A stretch of DNA of 64,000 bases. Origin: Bacteroidales bacterium (GTDB taxonomy: Bacteria > Bacteroidota > Bacteroidia > Bacteroidales > UBA932). The notes below the pieces were generated by a model. It was given only the letters and a program-made list of their open reading frames with translations. It ran no database searches and was not told the DNA's origin. A program made the position numbers and the translations under genes. Below, one piece after another: positions 28,929-37,892 of this stretch. The DNA is taken from the NCBI GenBank assembly GCA_017651225.1, contig JAGCDF010000074.1:1-64000 (forward strand). The letters are read 5' to 3'. Position 1 is the stretch's first letter, and each line of letters starts with the position of its first letter.

Positions 28929-29217
28929 CCCGACAGGTAATGCACAACCGGGATTTAAATCAGCCTCTGCGCCCCGCAGGAGAAGAATGTCCTAAGGAAA
29001 TGCCAGGCGTTACAGATGTCCCCAGTTTTAGTTATTATGGCGAATTCGCCACAATTAAAGATGAGGATAAAAAAGAAAAAAGCCCCGCTTAAGCTACACA
29101 AACCGCCTTGGTGGAACCAGGGCCTTCGCTTCCGAGCAGGACTTTTTCTTACGCAAAGGGAACCTATTTTCATGAAACTTCAAAACAAAGGGGAAAGGCT
29201 GGCAAGTGGTGAGGGAT

Positions 29218-29248
29218 TTTGCAATTTGGGCGATTATTTCTATATTTG
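29218..29248 (+). promoter_or_regulatory. Promoter of the pyrK-D-F-E-B operon
   Basis: TTTG (29218-29221), a 19-base spacer and TATATTTG (29241-29248) match the Bacteroidota consensus exactly. Transcription should begin near 29252, about 130 bases before pyrK, giving a leader with a small open frame and a terminator hairpin. Confidence 0.82.
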
Positions 29249-29263
29249 CATAGATATAACGCA

Positions 29264-29344
29264 ATGGACAGGCTTAACCTCATTTCAGACTCCCGCTGCT
29301 GCGGTTTTCCGAAGGCCAAGCACCTTTGCCTGATAGCTATTTGA
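29264..29344 (+). CDS. Putative leader peptide of the pyr operon (26 residues)
   Basis: ATG begins about ten bases after the predicted transcription start and encodes MDRLNLISDSRCCGFPKAKH followed by LCLIAI and a TGA. The stop lies eight bases before the attenuator hairpin, so a ribosome finishing the peptide would cover the 5' arm of that hairpin. Inside the frame, CCGCTGCTGCGG followed by TTTT (about 29292-29307) can form a pause hairpin with a U-run, as in the UTP-sensitive pyrBI leader of E. coli. The peptide has no known homologue that I recognise, and its translation is inferred from layout only. Confidence 0.5.
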   Translation: MDRLNLISDSRCCGFPKAKHLCLIAI

Positions 29345-29351
29345 TTGAGCC

Positions 29352-29376
29352 GGACAGTCGTTGACTGTCCTTTTTT
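29352..29376 (+). terminator. Attenuator-like intrinsic terminator in the pyr leader
   Basis: GGACAGTC and GACTGTCC form a perfect 8-bp stem with loop GTT, followed by six T. It lies after the promoter and only seven bases before the pyrK start codon, so if always active it would abolish operon expression; conditional read-through is therefore likely. Confidence 0.8.
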
Positions 29377-29382
29377 GTACCT

Positions 29383-30120
29383 ATGCAGAAACGCATTTTC
29401 CATATCGAAAGCAACGACGCGGTGGCGCGGGATACTTTCCGCCTCGTGCTGCGCACGGACGGCCCGGTGGCGGTGTGCAGCGGGCAGTTTGTCGACATCG
29501 ACATCCCCGGATACTATCTGCGCCGCCCGATCTCGGTCAGCGATTCGCTGCCCGACGGCGTCGTCCTTTACTATAAAGTCGTCGGAGAGGGAACGAGAGT
29601 CCTTTCCGCCATGGCTCCCGGTGCTGCTCTGGAGCTGCTTTTACCGCTCGGCAACGGATTCGATCCGGAGAAGTGTGCTGCTGAGGCGCTGCTGATTGGC
29701 GGGGGCCTCGGGGCGGCGCCGCTGTACCTGCTGGCGAAGGAGCTGCTCGCGGCCGGCAAGAAAGTTACGGCGGTGCTCGGTTTCAACAAGGCCGACGAGA
29801 TCTGCCTGATCGACGAGCTGAAGGCGCTCGGCGTGCCGGTCCACATCGCCACGATGGACGGCTCGGTGGGCACGAAAGGCTTCGTGACCGACGCCATCGC
29901 CGCGGCGAAGCCCGCCTTCGACCGCTTCTACACCTGCGGCCCGCTGCCCATGATGAAGGCGGTCTGCGCCGCCCTGTCCGCCCCCGGCGAAGTGAGCCTG
30001 GAGGAGCGTATGGGCTGCGGCGCCGGCTTCTGCTACGGCTGCACCGTCCAAACCGCATCCGGCCCCCGGCGCGTCTGCGCCGACGGCCCCGTCTTCGACA
30101 AGGAGGAAGTGCTATGGTAA
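29383..30120 (+). CDS. pyrK: Dihydroorotate dehydrogenase electron-transfer subunit
   Basis: PyrK carries FAD and a [2Fe-2S] cluster and passes electrons from dihydroorotate oxidation to NAD. The 245-residue protein has the FAD-binding LRRPISVSD motif, the NAD-domain GGGLGAAPLYLLA, and a C-terminal cluster with cysteines in GCGAGFCYGC and RRVC. It is the first structural gene of the operon and overlaps pyrD by seven bases, as expected for subunits of the class 1B enzyme. Its expression is likely governed by the attenuator immediately upstream. Confidence 0.95.
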   Translation: MQKRIFHIESNDAVARDTFRLVLRTDGPVAVCSGQFVDIDIPGYYLRRPISVSDSLPDGVVLYYKVVGEGTRVLSAMAPGAALELLLPLGNGFDPEKCAAEALLIGGGLGAAPLYLLAKELLAAGKKVTAVLGFNKADEICLIDELKALGVPVHIATMDGSVGTKGFVTDAIAAAKPAFDRFYTCGPLPMMKAVCAALSAPGEVSLEERMGCGAGFCYGCTVQTASGPRRVCADGPVFDKEEVLW

Positions 30121-31031
30121 CGAAAGATCTCTCCGTCTCCCTGTGCGGCCTGCAGCTCGCCAACCCGGTCGTTCCCGCCAGCGGGACCTTCGGTTTCGGG
30201 CTCGAGCTCGCCGACAGCTTCGACCTCAACCTGCTGGGCGGCATTTCCCTGAAAGGGACCACGCGCGAGGCGCGCTTCGGCAACCCCACGCCGCGCATCG
30301 CCGAGTGCACCGCCGGCATGATCAACTCCGTGGGTCTGCAGAACCCCGGCATTGAGGTGCTCGTCACCGAGAAGGCCCCCGCCCTGCGCAAGATTTACCG
30401 CGGCGCCATCATCGCGAACATCAGCGGCTTCTCCGTCGAGGAGTACGCCTACAACTGCGGCCGCGCCGACGCGTGCCCGGACATCGACCTCATCGAGGTG
30501 AACGTCTCCTGCCCGAACGTGCACGCCGGCGGCATGGCCTTCGGCACCGACCCCGCTTCCGCGGCCTCCGTCACGAAGGCCGTACGCGAAGTCGTCCGCC
30601 ACAAGCCCGTCTTCATCAAGCTCAGCCCCAACGTCACGGACATCGTGTCCATCGCCAAAGCATGCGAGGACGCCGGCGCGGACGGCATCACCCTGATCAA
30701 CACCCTGCTCGGGATGCGCATCGACATCAAGAAGCGCAAGCCCGTGATCGCCAACAAGATGGGCGGCTTCTCCGGGCCGGCGGTCTTCCCGCTCGCCCTG
30801 CGGATGGTCTACCAGGTGGCCCATGCCTGCGGCATCCCCGTGATGGGCTGCGGCGGCGTGCGGCGCGCCGAGGACGTCATCGAGATGATGATGGCCGGCG
30901 CCACGGCCGTGCAGGTGGGCGCGGAGAACCTCCGCAACCCGATGGCCTGTCCGGAGATCGTCGCGGCCCTGCCCGCGCTGATGGACAGCCTCGGCATCAA
31001 CAGTTTACAAGAAATTATCGGAACCGTATAG
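30114..31031 (+). CDS. pyrD: Dihydroorotate dehydrogenase, class 1B catalytic subunit
   Basis: The cytosolic FMN enzyme oxidises dihydroorotate to orotate. The 305-residue barrel has ASGTFGFG near the N-terminus, NSVGLQNPG, the catalytic cysteine in VNVSCPN, and the GCGGV and FMN phosphate-binding segments near the C-terminus. The class 1B assignment rests on that catalytic Cys and on the overlapping pyrK gene. Length is normal and no key residue appears missing. It is followed one base later by pyrF. Confidence 0.97.
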   Translation: MVTKDLSVSLCGLQLANPVVPASGTFGFGLELADSFDLNLLGGISLKGTTREARFGNPTPRIAECTAGMINSVGLQNPGIEVLVTEKAPALRKIYRGAIIANISGFSVEEYAYNCGRADACPDIDLIEVNVSCPNVHAGGMAFGTDPASAASVTKAVREVVRHKPVFIKLSPNVTDIVSIAKACEDAGADGITLINTLLGMRIDIKKRKPVIANKMGGFSGPAVFPLALRMVYQVAHACGIPVMGCGGVRRAEDVIEMMMAGATAVQVGAENLRNPMACPEIVAALPALMDSLGINSLQEIIGTV

Positions 31032-31032
31032 C

Positions 31033-31737
31033 ATGGCAAAAGACGTCATCATCGCCTGCGACTTCGCAAGCAGACAGCAAACCCTGGACTTCCTCGACCG
31101 CTTCGAGGGCGGCCGCAAACCCTTCGTCAAGATCGGCATGGAGCTGTTCTACGCCGAGGGCCCGGACATCGTGCGCGAGATCAAGCGCCGGGGCCACCCC
31201 ATCTTCCTGGACCTCAAGCTCCACGACATTCCCAACACCGTCCGAAAGGCGATGAAGGTCCTCTCCGGGCTGGACGTCGACATGTGCAACGTGCACGCGG
31301 CCGGCACCGTGGAGATGATGCGCGCCGCCGTAGAGGGCCTGACCCGCGAGGACGGCACGCGCCCGCTGCTGATCGCCGTCACGCAGCTCACCTCCACCAG
31401 CGAGGAGCGCATGCAGCAGGAGCTGCTCATCGGCGCGAGCATCAACGACACGATCGTGAAATACGCGCAGAACGCGCGCGAGGCCGGCCTGGACGGCGTC
31501 GTCTGCTCGCCGCTCGAAGCGGCGATGGTCAAGGACGCCTGCGGCCCGGACTTCGTCACCGTCACGCCGGGCATCCGTTTCGCGGATGCGGCCGCGGACG
31601 ACCAGGTGCGCATCACCACGCCCGCCCGCGCCCGCGAAATCGGCTCCGACTACATCGTGGTCGGCCGTCCCGTCACGGCCGCCCCGGACCCCGTCGCCGC
31701 CTATCAACGTTGTTTACAAGAATTTTTGAATCAATAA
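31033..31737 (+). CDS. pyrF: Orotidine-5'-phosphate decarboxylase
   Basis: PyrF decarboxylates OMP to UMP, the final step. The 234-residue TIM barrel has VIIACDFAS at strand one, the active-site cluster [12 protein letters not shown] and the phosphate-gripper region TPGIRF and VVGRPVT near the end. This pattern is the short, group I OMP decarboxylase rather than the longer type common in some Bacteroidota. Its stop codon overlaps the pyrE start by one base (TAATG), which indicates coupled translation. Confidence 0.96.
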   Translation: MAKDVIIACDFASRQQTLDFLDRFEGGRKPFVKIGMELFYAEGPDIVREIKRRGHPIFLDLKLHDIPNTVRKAMKVLSGLDVDMCNVHAAGTVEMMRAAVEGLTREDGTRPLLIAVTQLTSTSEERMQQELLIGASINDTIVKYAQNAREAGLDGVVCSPLEAAMVKDACGPDFVTVTPGIRFADAAADDQVRITTPARAREIGSDYIVVGRPVTAAPDPVAAYQRCLQEFLNQ

Positions 31738-32345
31738 TGGAAAAGTTAATCGCCAAGCAACTCCTCTCCGTCAAGGCCGTGTTCCTCCGTCCGGAGGAGC
31801 CGTTCACCTGGGCCAGCGGCATCCAGAGCCCGATCTACTGCGACAACCGGCTCACGCTGTCCTCCCCCGCCGTCCGTTCCCGCATCGAGGCGGGCCTCGC
31901 CTCGCTCGTGCAGCTGCACTTCCCCGAGGCTGAAGCGCTGATGGGCACGTCCACCGCCGGCATCGCCCACGCCGCCATCACCGCCACCCTGCTCGACCTG
32001 CCGATGGGCTATGTCCGCGGCGAGGCCAAGAGCCACGGGCGCACCAACCGCATCGAGGGCCGGCTCGACCCCGGCACCAAGGTCGTCGTGGTCGAGGACC
32101 TCATCTCCACGGGCGGCAGCGCCATCGACGTGGTGGAGGCCCTGCGCGAAGCGGGCGCCGAGGTGCTCGGCATCGTGAGCATCTTCACCTACGGGCTGAA
32201 GAAGGGCATCGAGCGCCTGGCCGCGGCGAACGTCGAGAACTACTCGCTCAGCAACCTCGACGCGCTCGTGGACGTCGCCGTCGAGGAGAACTACATCACC
32301 CCCGCCCAGAAAGAACAGATCCTGCAATTCCGCAACAGTTTATGA
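31737..32345 (+). CDS. pyrE: Orotate phosphoribosyltransferase
   Basis: PyrE makes OMP from orotate and PRPP. The 202-residue protein has the PRPP motif [14 protein letters not shown] and the catalytic loop lysines around [15 protein letters not shown] chose the ATG in the TAATG junction with pyrF because it gives the normal family length and the N-terminus [15 protein letters not shown]. Its end overlaps the pyrB start codon in an ATGA. Nothing is unusual in the active-site segments. Confidence 0.96.
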   Translation: MEKLIAKQLLSVKAVFLRPEEPFTWASGIQSPIYCDNRLTLSSPAVRSRIEAGLASLVQLHFPEAEALMGTSTAGIAHAAITATLLDLPMGYVRGEAKSHGRTNRIEGRLDPGTKVVVVEDLISTGGSAIDVVEALREAGAEVLGIVSIFTYGLKKGIERLAAANVENYSLSNLDALVDVAVEENYITPAQKEQILQFRNSL

Positions 32346-33421
32346 AACACCTCATCGATCCCACCGACCTCTCCAAGGAGGAAATCGACCAGATCGTAGC
32401 CCTGGCCGAAGACATCATCGCCCACCGCGAGCGCTATCAGGGCAGCATGGCCCACAAGAAGCTCGCCACGCTCTTCTACGAACCCAGCACCCGCACGCGC
32501 CTGTCTTTCACGGCCGCGATGATGGAGCTGGGCGGCAACGTCCTCGGTTTTTCCAATCCGCAGAATTCTTCCGTCAGCAAGGGCGAGACGGTGCAGGACA
32601 CCGTGCGCGTGGTGGGTTGCTTCGCCGACATCATCGCGATGCGCCACCCCATCGAGGGCGCGCCGCTCGTGGCCACGGAGGTGTCGCGCGTGCCGATCAT
32701 CAACGCCGGCGACGGCTCGCACAGCCACCCGACCCAGACGCTCACCGACCTGCTGACCATCAAGCGGGAGCTCGGCCACATCGACGGGATCACCATCGGT
32801 TTCTGCGGCGACCTCCGCTTCGGCCGCACGGTCCATTCGCTGATCAAGGCGCTCTCCCGCTACCAGGACATCAAGGTCGTGCTGATCGCGCCCGACGAGC
32901 TGCGCCTGCCGGATTATATCAAGCAGGATGTCTGCGACAAGATGGGCGTGCAGTATCGCGAGACGGATTCGCTCGATGAGGCGATTCCCGAGCTGGACGT
33001 TCTCTATATGACGCGTGTGCAGAAAGAGCGCTTCCTGGACGAGGATGAGTTCGACCGTGTGAAAGACAGCTTTGTGCTGGACGCCCGCCGTATGGCGCTG
33101 GCCAAGCCGAAGATGGCCGTGTTGCATCCGCTGCCGCGTGTAAACGAGATTCTCACCGAGGTGGACGATGATCCGCGCGCCGCGTATTTCCGCCAGGTGG
33201 AGAACGGTAAGTTCGTACGTATGGCGCTGATTGTGAGTCTGATGGAGTGGAAGAACGATCCCGCACACGCGATGCCGGAGCACGAGGCGCCCATCCACAA
33301 TCCGGCGCTGCACTGCACCAATCCCAAGTGTATCTGCAACAACGAGAAGCACGAGCCCCTCTTCCGCCACGCCGAAAACGGCATCACCCGCTGCTGGTAC
33401 TGCGACAGCAAGGTTCGTTAG
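32342..33421 (+). CDS. pyrB: Aspartate carbamoyltransferase with C-terminal PyrI-like zinc domain
   Basis: The first ~305 residues are a complete catalytic subunit, with the carbamoyl-phosphate loop FYEPSTRTR at 45-53, DGSHSHPTQ at 124-132 and [10 protein letters not shown] further ~45 residues follow, with cysteines at 325, 330, 351 and 354, giving C-x4-C-x20-C-x2-C in CTNPKC and CWYC. This closely resembles the zinc domain of the regulatory subunit PyrI (C-x4-C-x23-C-x2-C in E. coli), but the nucleotide-binding allosteric domain of PyrI is absent. PyrI uses this zinc domain to contact PyrB, so here it may hold trimers together without CTP control. The gene is the last of the pyr operon. Confidence 0.93.
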   Translation: MKHLIDPTDLSKEEIDQIVALAEDIIAHRERYQGSMAHKKLATLFYEPSTRTRLSFTAAMMELGGNVLGFSNPQNSSVSKGETVQDTVRVVGCFADIIAMRHPIEGAPLVATEVSRVPIINAGDGSHSHPTQTLTDLLTIKRELGHIDGITIGFCGDLRFGRTVHSLIKALSRYQDIKVVLIAPDELRLPDYIKQDVCDKMGVQYRETDSLDEAIPELDVLYMTRVQKERFLDEDEFDRVKDSFVLDARRMALAKPKMAVLHPLPRVNEILTEVDDDPRAAYFRQVENGKFVRMALIVSLMEWKNDPAHAMPEHEAPIHNPALHCTNPKCICNNEKHEPLFRHAENGITRCWYCDSKVR

Positions 33422-33466
33422 CGAACTTTGCTGTCCAGACCACGGTTCCTGCCGGGATGAAGCGGA

Positions 33467-35323
33467 CTAGAACTGGAAGTAGATAAAGGCCTGGAGGTCT
33501 GCCGTGATGAACTGGTAGACCAGGAGGACGACGGCGACGACGGCGAAGACGAGGACCGGGACCGGGAGCATCGCGAAGTTGATGCGGTACCAACGTTTCC
33601 AGCGGGCCGGGAGCCAGTGGATGACCAGGCCGGCGATCACCAGCGCGAAGACTTTCCAGTAAGCCAGGCAGACCTGCGGGACCAGCGACCAGTCCCAGGC
33701 GGAGCCGATCTGCTCCACCATCTTGCGGGCCGTCTGCCAGGCCACCTCATTGGCCGTGGACGGATTCAGGTTGCTGCCGCTACGGAAGAACAGGCGCGTG
33801 AAGGTAATGAAGGTGAAGGTCTGCGCCACACCCCAGATGTAGCCGATCCGCTTGCAGCCCCAGCCGTTGGCGAGGTGGAAGATGAAGCGCACCAGCGTGC
33901 CCAGCCAGACGAAGACCGCCCAGACGAAGAGCAGGTTCCAGATCGGCGCGCCGACCGTCCAGTGCAGCACGCCCAGGAGCGCGGTCGCGCCCGTTACGAG
34001 CCCCATGCGCGTCCACCAGCCCATCTCCTTCCAGAACTGGTAGGCGATCAGGCCGATGCCGTTCAGGCCGCCCCAGATGATGAAATTCCACGAGGCGCCG
34101 TGCCAGAGACCACCCAGCAGCATCGTGATGAAGCGATTGATATTCGCGAGAATCTTCTTGCGCCGCTCCGGCTTGAAATGGGCCACCAGGCCCAGCACCG
34201 CCGCCAGCAGCACGAAGACCAGCGACACGATCCAGCTGCCGGACAGGATGACCGCGATCACCGCGAAGAGGATGATCCAGAAATAGGTGCCGAAGGTGGC
34301 GTTGCGGTTGCCGCCCAGCGGGATGTAGAGGTAATTCTTCAGCCAGTTGCTCAGCGACATGTGCCAGCGCCGCCAGAAGTCCTGAGGATTGGAGGCCTTG
34401 TAGGGCGAATTGAAGTTCTGCGGCAGGTAGAAGCCCATCAGCATCGCGACGCCGATGGCGATGTCCGTGTAGCCGGAGAAGTCGGCGTAGACCTGCAGGG
34501 AGTAGCCGAACAGGGCCGCGAGGTTCTCGAAACCCGTGTAGAGCTGGGGGTTCTCGAAGACGCGGTCGATGAAGTTGACCGCGATGTAGTCGCTCAGGAT
34601 CAACTTCTTAGCCAGACCGTTCAGGATCCAGAACACCGCGATGCCGAACTGCTTCCGCGCCAGGTAGTAGGGCTTGTAGAGCTGCGGGATGAACTCGCTC
34701 GCCCGCACGATCGGGCCGGCTACCAGCTGCGGGAAGAAGCTCACGTAGAAGCCGAAATCGAGGATGTTGTCCACCGGCTTCACCTGCCCGCGGTAGACGT
34801 CGACCGTGTAGCTGATCACCTGGAAGGTGAAGAAGGAGATGCCCACCGGCAGGACGATGCTGTCCACGGTGAAGCGCTCCGCCCCGGTGAGGGCGTTGCC
34901 CAGCATGCCGAACACGTTCACGACCTTCATCTCCAGGCCCGTCATCGAATAGACGAAGTCCGCGAAGAAGTAGGAATACTTGAAGTAGCACAGGATCAGC
35001 AGGTCCAGCGTGACGCTCAGGATCAGCCAACGCTTCTTGCGGCGCGCGTCCTTCTCCGCGGCGATGCGCCGCGCGATCGTGAAGTCCGAGCAGGTCATGA
35101 AGATCAGGATCAGCACGGACAGGCCGCTGGTCTTGTAGTAGAAGAAGAGGCTGACGAAGAAGAGGAAAGCGTTGCGCAGCAGGCGGCGGTCGCCGATGAG
35201 CGCGAAGATCGCGTACACCAGCGCGAAGAACGCCCAGAAGTAGAACTGGGTGAACAGCAGCGGCGAGTTCGGGTCAAACCCGAACAGACGTTGTGCGAAT
35301 GCCGATATGCCGCTGAGATCCAT
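33467..35323 (-). CDS. MBOAT-family O-acyltransferase (AlgI/DltB-like)
   Basis: This 618-residue polytopic membrane protein belongs to the membrane-bound O-acyltransferase family. The catalytic histidine lies in LLGGLWHGASWNF, with the family block NPQDFWRRWHMSLSNWLKNYLY upstream of it and PVGISFFTFQ earlier. In alginate or peptidoglycan acetylation the MBOAT protein passes acetyl groups across the membrane to an SGNH-fold partner. Two such partners are encoded directly upstream in the same operon, the nearest with no intergenic base. The substrate is presumably a surface or exported polysaccharide, but no polymerase is near, so it cannot be named. Confidence 0.93.
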   Translation of the reverse strand: MDLSGISAFAQRLFGFDPNSPLLFTQFYFWAFFALVYAIFALIGDRRLLRNAFLFFVSLFFYYKTSGLSVLILIFMTCSDFTIARRIAAEKDARRKKRWLILSVTLDLLILCYFKYSYFFADFVYSMTGLEMKVVNVFGMLGNALTGAERFTVDSIVLPVGISFFTFQVISYTVDVYRGQVKPVDNILDFGFYVSFFPQLVAGPIVRASEFIPQLYKPYYLARKQFGIAVFWILNGLAKKLILSDYIAVNFIDRVFENPQLYTGFENLAALFGYSLQVYADFSGYTDIAIGVAMLMGFYLPQNFNSPYKASNPQDFWRRWHMSLSNWLKNYLYIPLGGNRNATFGTYFWIILFAVIAVILSGSWIVSLVFVLLAAVLGLVAHFKPERRKKILANINRFITMLLGGLWHGASWNFIIWGGLNGIGLIAYQFWKEMGWWTRMGLVTGATALLGVLHWTVGAPIWNLLFVWAVFVWLGTLVRFIFHLANGWGCKRIGYIWGVAQTFTFITFTRLFFRSGSNLNPSTANEVAWQTARKMVEQIGSAWDWSLVPQVCLAYWKVFALVIAGLVIHWLPARWKRWYRINFAMLPVPVLVFAVVAVVLLVYQFITADLQAFIYFQF

Positions 35324-36550
35324 CTACTTGCCGTGTTGTTCTTTATCTGCCATCAGCGCCTCCGTGAAGAGGTCGCCCAGCAGTTCGTATCCTTGTTGTG
35401 TGAAGTGCAGGCGGTCCGGCCGGGCCAGGCCGGCGTCGCGCCATTTCTCGACCGAATGCGCCCCGCCCATGATGGCGTAGACGTCCCAGACGCCGGCGCC
35501 GAATTCCTCGGCCAGCTCCATCATCACCTGGCGCACCCGCTCGGTATTCTGGTTGTAGCTCATCCCGCGCCGCACGTAGCGGTAGCTGTCGTTGTTGGTC
35601 ACGAAGATGAAGGCGCACTCGGGGTTGGTCTCCAGGACCAGGCGCATCAGCCGCCGGTAGTTCTCCTTGAAGCGCTCGGGATTGAAATTGTTCACCGGCA
35701 CGGCGGAATCGTTGATGCCCACGGCCAGGATGGCCAGGTCGGGATGCACCAGCTGCATGTCGCGCGCCAGGTCCTCGCACTTGTCCAGCCAGGACGGCAG
35801 CGCCGCCCCGTTCACGCCGGAGGAGAAGTAATTGATGCCCGGCCGCCAGCTGATCGGCTGCAGGCCGGTGAGCGTGAACTCCTCACCCGCCGGGATGTGG
35901 AACTGCACCTGGACGCTGTCCGTAGGTGCCGGGAGGTCGAAGAGGAAGCTGTGCGTGGCGGAGTCGTAATCGAAGCGCAGCGTGTCCGCAAGGCAGACGA
36001 TGTAGGGATAGGCTCCCAGCGTGGAGCCGTAGCCCAGCACGCGCAGGCTCTCGCAGGTCCAGCGGTCGGAGCCGTCGGGATTGAGGCGGAAGCTTACCGA
36101 GGCGTCGGGGCTCGCCGTGCGCGCGCCGTAGCCCGTGATGCCGTAGCGGGGCCGGCGCAGCTCGCTGCTCTGCGTCAGGATGGGCGCCTCCCACGTGCCG
36201 GTCGCCGAGATGTTGTACGAGCGGTCGGTGTTGGTGCCCGCCAGGCGCAGCGGGAAGAGGAAGCCGCGGTCGCCGCGCAGGAAGAGCGAATCAAGGTTGT
36301 TCATGATGCGGTTCGGGAAGAACGCCGCTTGTACGTGCGAACCGCCCACGTGCCAGATGTTCACATTCCCCCGCCCCGTCGCCACCAGGCTGTCCAGCTT
36401 GGCGTAGAAGCGGTCCTGCGCCTCCCGGGAACCCGGGAAATGCAGCACCGACTCCTCCGCGTGGACACACGCGGGGAGCTCCTGGGCGGCGAGGCCGCCA
36501 GCCAGGAACAGCGCCAGCAGGCTAGCGAGTATGTGAATCCTAGCGGCCAT
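35324..36550 (-). CDS. Secreted SGNH/GDSL hydrolase-fold protein (polysaccharide O-acetylation partner)
   Basis: The 408-residue protein starts with a signal peptide (LASLLALFLAGGLAAQ) and shows the SGNH blocks: HVGGSHVQ with the nucleophile Ser, AVGINDSAVP with the block III Asn, and RPDRLHFTQQGY with the Asp-x-x-His pair. In the family such proteins act in the periplasm as acetyl transferases or esterases on glycans. It overlaps the second SGNH gene by eleven bases and abuts the MBOAT gene, so the three form one functional unit. It is related to its neighbour only at the level of fold and motifs. Confidence 0.88.
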   Translation of the reverse strand: MAARIHILASLLALFLAGGLAAQELPACVHAEESVLHFPGSREAQDRFYAKLDSLVATGRGNVNIWHVGGSHVQAAFFPNRIMNNLDSLFLRGDRGFLFPLRLAGTNTDRSYNISATGTWEAPILTQSSELRRPRYGITGYGARTASPDASVSFRLNPDGSDRWTCESLRVLGYGSTLGAYPYIVCLADTLRFDYDSATHSFLFDLPAPTDSVQVQFHIPAGEEFTLTGLQPISWRPGINYFSSGVNGAALPSWLDKCEDLARDMQLVHPDLAILAVGINDSAVPVNNFNPERFKENYRRLMRLVLETNPECAFIFVTNNDSYRYVRRGMSYNQNTERVRQVMMELAEEFGAGVWDVYAIMGGAHSVEKWRDAGLARPDRLHFTQQGYELLGDLFTEALMADKEQHGK

Positions 36551-37892
36551 TTTTCTTTCTCCAGCTATAGTATTCGTAATACAGCGAGAACGAATCGCAG
36601 AACATCTCGCCGACCTTCCGGGCGCCGGCGAGCGTGAAATGGATGTAGTCCGGGCCGGCCAGCGCCGGGCGGGCGGTCACCCACTGCACCATCGAGCCTT
36701 CCCCGCCCATCACGCCGTAGATGTCCCAGTAGGCGGCGCCGCACTCCAGCGCGGCCGAGCGCAGCGAATCCACGACATTCGCGAGCTTGGGATAGGTCTG
36801 GCGCTTGCCGTTGATCGTCGTGGCCATGTCGGAGGGGCCGATGAAGACGATCTTCGCCTTCGGCGCCAGCTCCTGGATGTGGCGGATCTGCTTGCGGATG
36901 TTCTCTTTATAATTCGAAATCACTTTGTCGGTCTTGAGGTACGGCACGCTGTTGCCGCCGTACTGCAGGATGATCATGCGCACGTTCTCCTCCTTGTAGA
37001 AGCTGCGCAGTTGCGCGTCGTCCATCGAGGTGAAGATGGTGCCGGAGCAGCCGCGCATCGGCACGTTGTCCATCCGCACGCCCGTCTTGCTGTCGAGCAG
37101 GACGCCGTAGAGGTCGGCGTGGCCGGTGGTGGTCAGCGACACGCGCGCAGAGCTGTCCGGCAGCTCGTAGCGGATGAAGGAGAGCGGATTGTCGGTGGTC
37201 TCCACGCGGCGCTGGTCGCCTTCGTTGGACACGTTCAGGTAGCTCCGGACGTTGCCGGCCACCAGCGTCACACGCTCGAAGTTGCTGGGGCGCTGGTCCT
37301 TGCGGACCACCTGGCGGAAGGACAGGGTCGTGACCGAGTCCAGGCGCGTGAAGTCGGCGAAGGGGCCGTACTGGCGGCCGCTCGCCCGGTTGCCCTGGCC
37401 GCCGTAGTTGAAGTAACGGCGCAGCTTCACGGAGCTGCTTCCGCTCATGCGCGGGGTGGAGAGCTTGCGCGCCGGCATCATGCCGGGGCCGTTGCCGCCG
37501 AAGCGCTCCTGGAGCCGCTCGCGGATGGTCCCCGTGATGCGATCTTCCTCGATCTGGGAGTCGCCGTAATGCACGATGCGCACCGGCTTCTCCTCCGCCT
37601 GCTCCAGGGCGGCGAACACCTCGTCGAAGAAGCGTTCGTTGCCGTCCGGCAGGTAGAAGCGGGCCGGATCCTCCCGGAAAAAAGCCTGGAACTGGTCCTG
37701 CTCGGCGGCGAGGGCCGCCTCCCGGCGCTGCTCGAGGAGTTCCTCGGGCGAGGGCCCCTGCTCCTGCGCCGGCGCGAAGATATCACACAAGCGCGGAAAG
37801 CGAAGCGCGCTCCCCTCCGGAACGACGAGGCACATGACCGCCAGCACGGCGATCACGGAGAACAGAAACAGGACGATATAGGATTTTTTCAT
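36540..37892 (-). CDS. Membrane-anchored SGNH/GDSL hydrolase-fold protein
   Basis: The 450-residue protein has an N-terminal membrane anchor ([20 protein letters not shown]), a Glu/Gln-rich linker, and an SGNH domain with [12 protein letters not shown] (nucleophile Ser), LQYGGNSVP and [12 protein letters not shown] chose the start codon that overlaps the uvrB stop in an ATGA, since it places the anchor at the very N-terminus. Together with the next SGNH protein and the MBOAT acyltransferase it probably transfers acetyl groups to an exported polymer, with this copy fixed to the inner membrane. Whether it is a transferase or an esterase cannot be judged from motifs. Confidence 0.86.
   Translation of the reverse strand: MKKSYIVLFLFSVIAVLAVMCLVVPEGSALRFPRLCDIFAPAQEQGPSPEELLEQRREAALAAEQDQFQAFFREDPARFYLPDGNERFFDEVFAALEQAEEKPVRIVHYGDSQIEEDRITGTIRERLQERFGGNGPGMMPARKLSTPRMSGSSSVKLRRYFNYGGQGNRASGRQYGPFADFTRLDSVTTLSFRQVVRKDQRPSNFERVTLVAGNVRSYLNVSNEGDQRRVETTDNPLSFIRYELPDSSARVSLTTTGHADLYGVLLDSKTGVRMDNVPMRGCSGTIFTSMDDAQLRSFYKEENVRMIILQYGGNSVPYLKTDKVISNYKENIRKQIRHIQELAPKAKIVFIGPSDMATTINGKRQTYPKLANVVDSLRSAALECGAAYWDIYGVMGGEGSMVQWVTARPALAGPDYIHFTLAGARKVGEMFCDSFSLYYEYYSWRKKNGR

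Larger units (their letters stand above)
28467..29263. other. Long intergenic region with hairpin elements and the pyr promoter
   Basis: No convincing protein gene is found in about 800 bases. The left half contains a GCCGAC hairpin (28498-28519), a large four-arm element, a CCAGGGGC twin hairpin, a partial TCGGCGCCGA element and a palindromic repeat. The AT-rich right half (28960-29215) contains a perfect 14-bp palindrome TGGCGAATTCGCCA at 29038-29051 and no recognisable RNA gene; it precedes the pyr promoter. Confidence 0.7.

Noticed and set aside
28656..28940. A 94-codon frame across the hairpin elements
   Set aside because: It is formed by the repeat arms themselves and has no counterpart in the second copies of these elements.
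29060..29170. tRNA or other stable RNA gene in the AT-rich block before pyrK
   Set aside because: No cloverleaf, CCA end or known RNA signature could be drawn by eye. It is kept only as an unexplained region.
29016..29333. A 105-codon open frame upstream of the pyr operon
   Set aside because: It spans the pyr promoter, is in a different frame from the leader peptide, and encodes a Lys-rich sequence without any recognisable feature.
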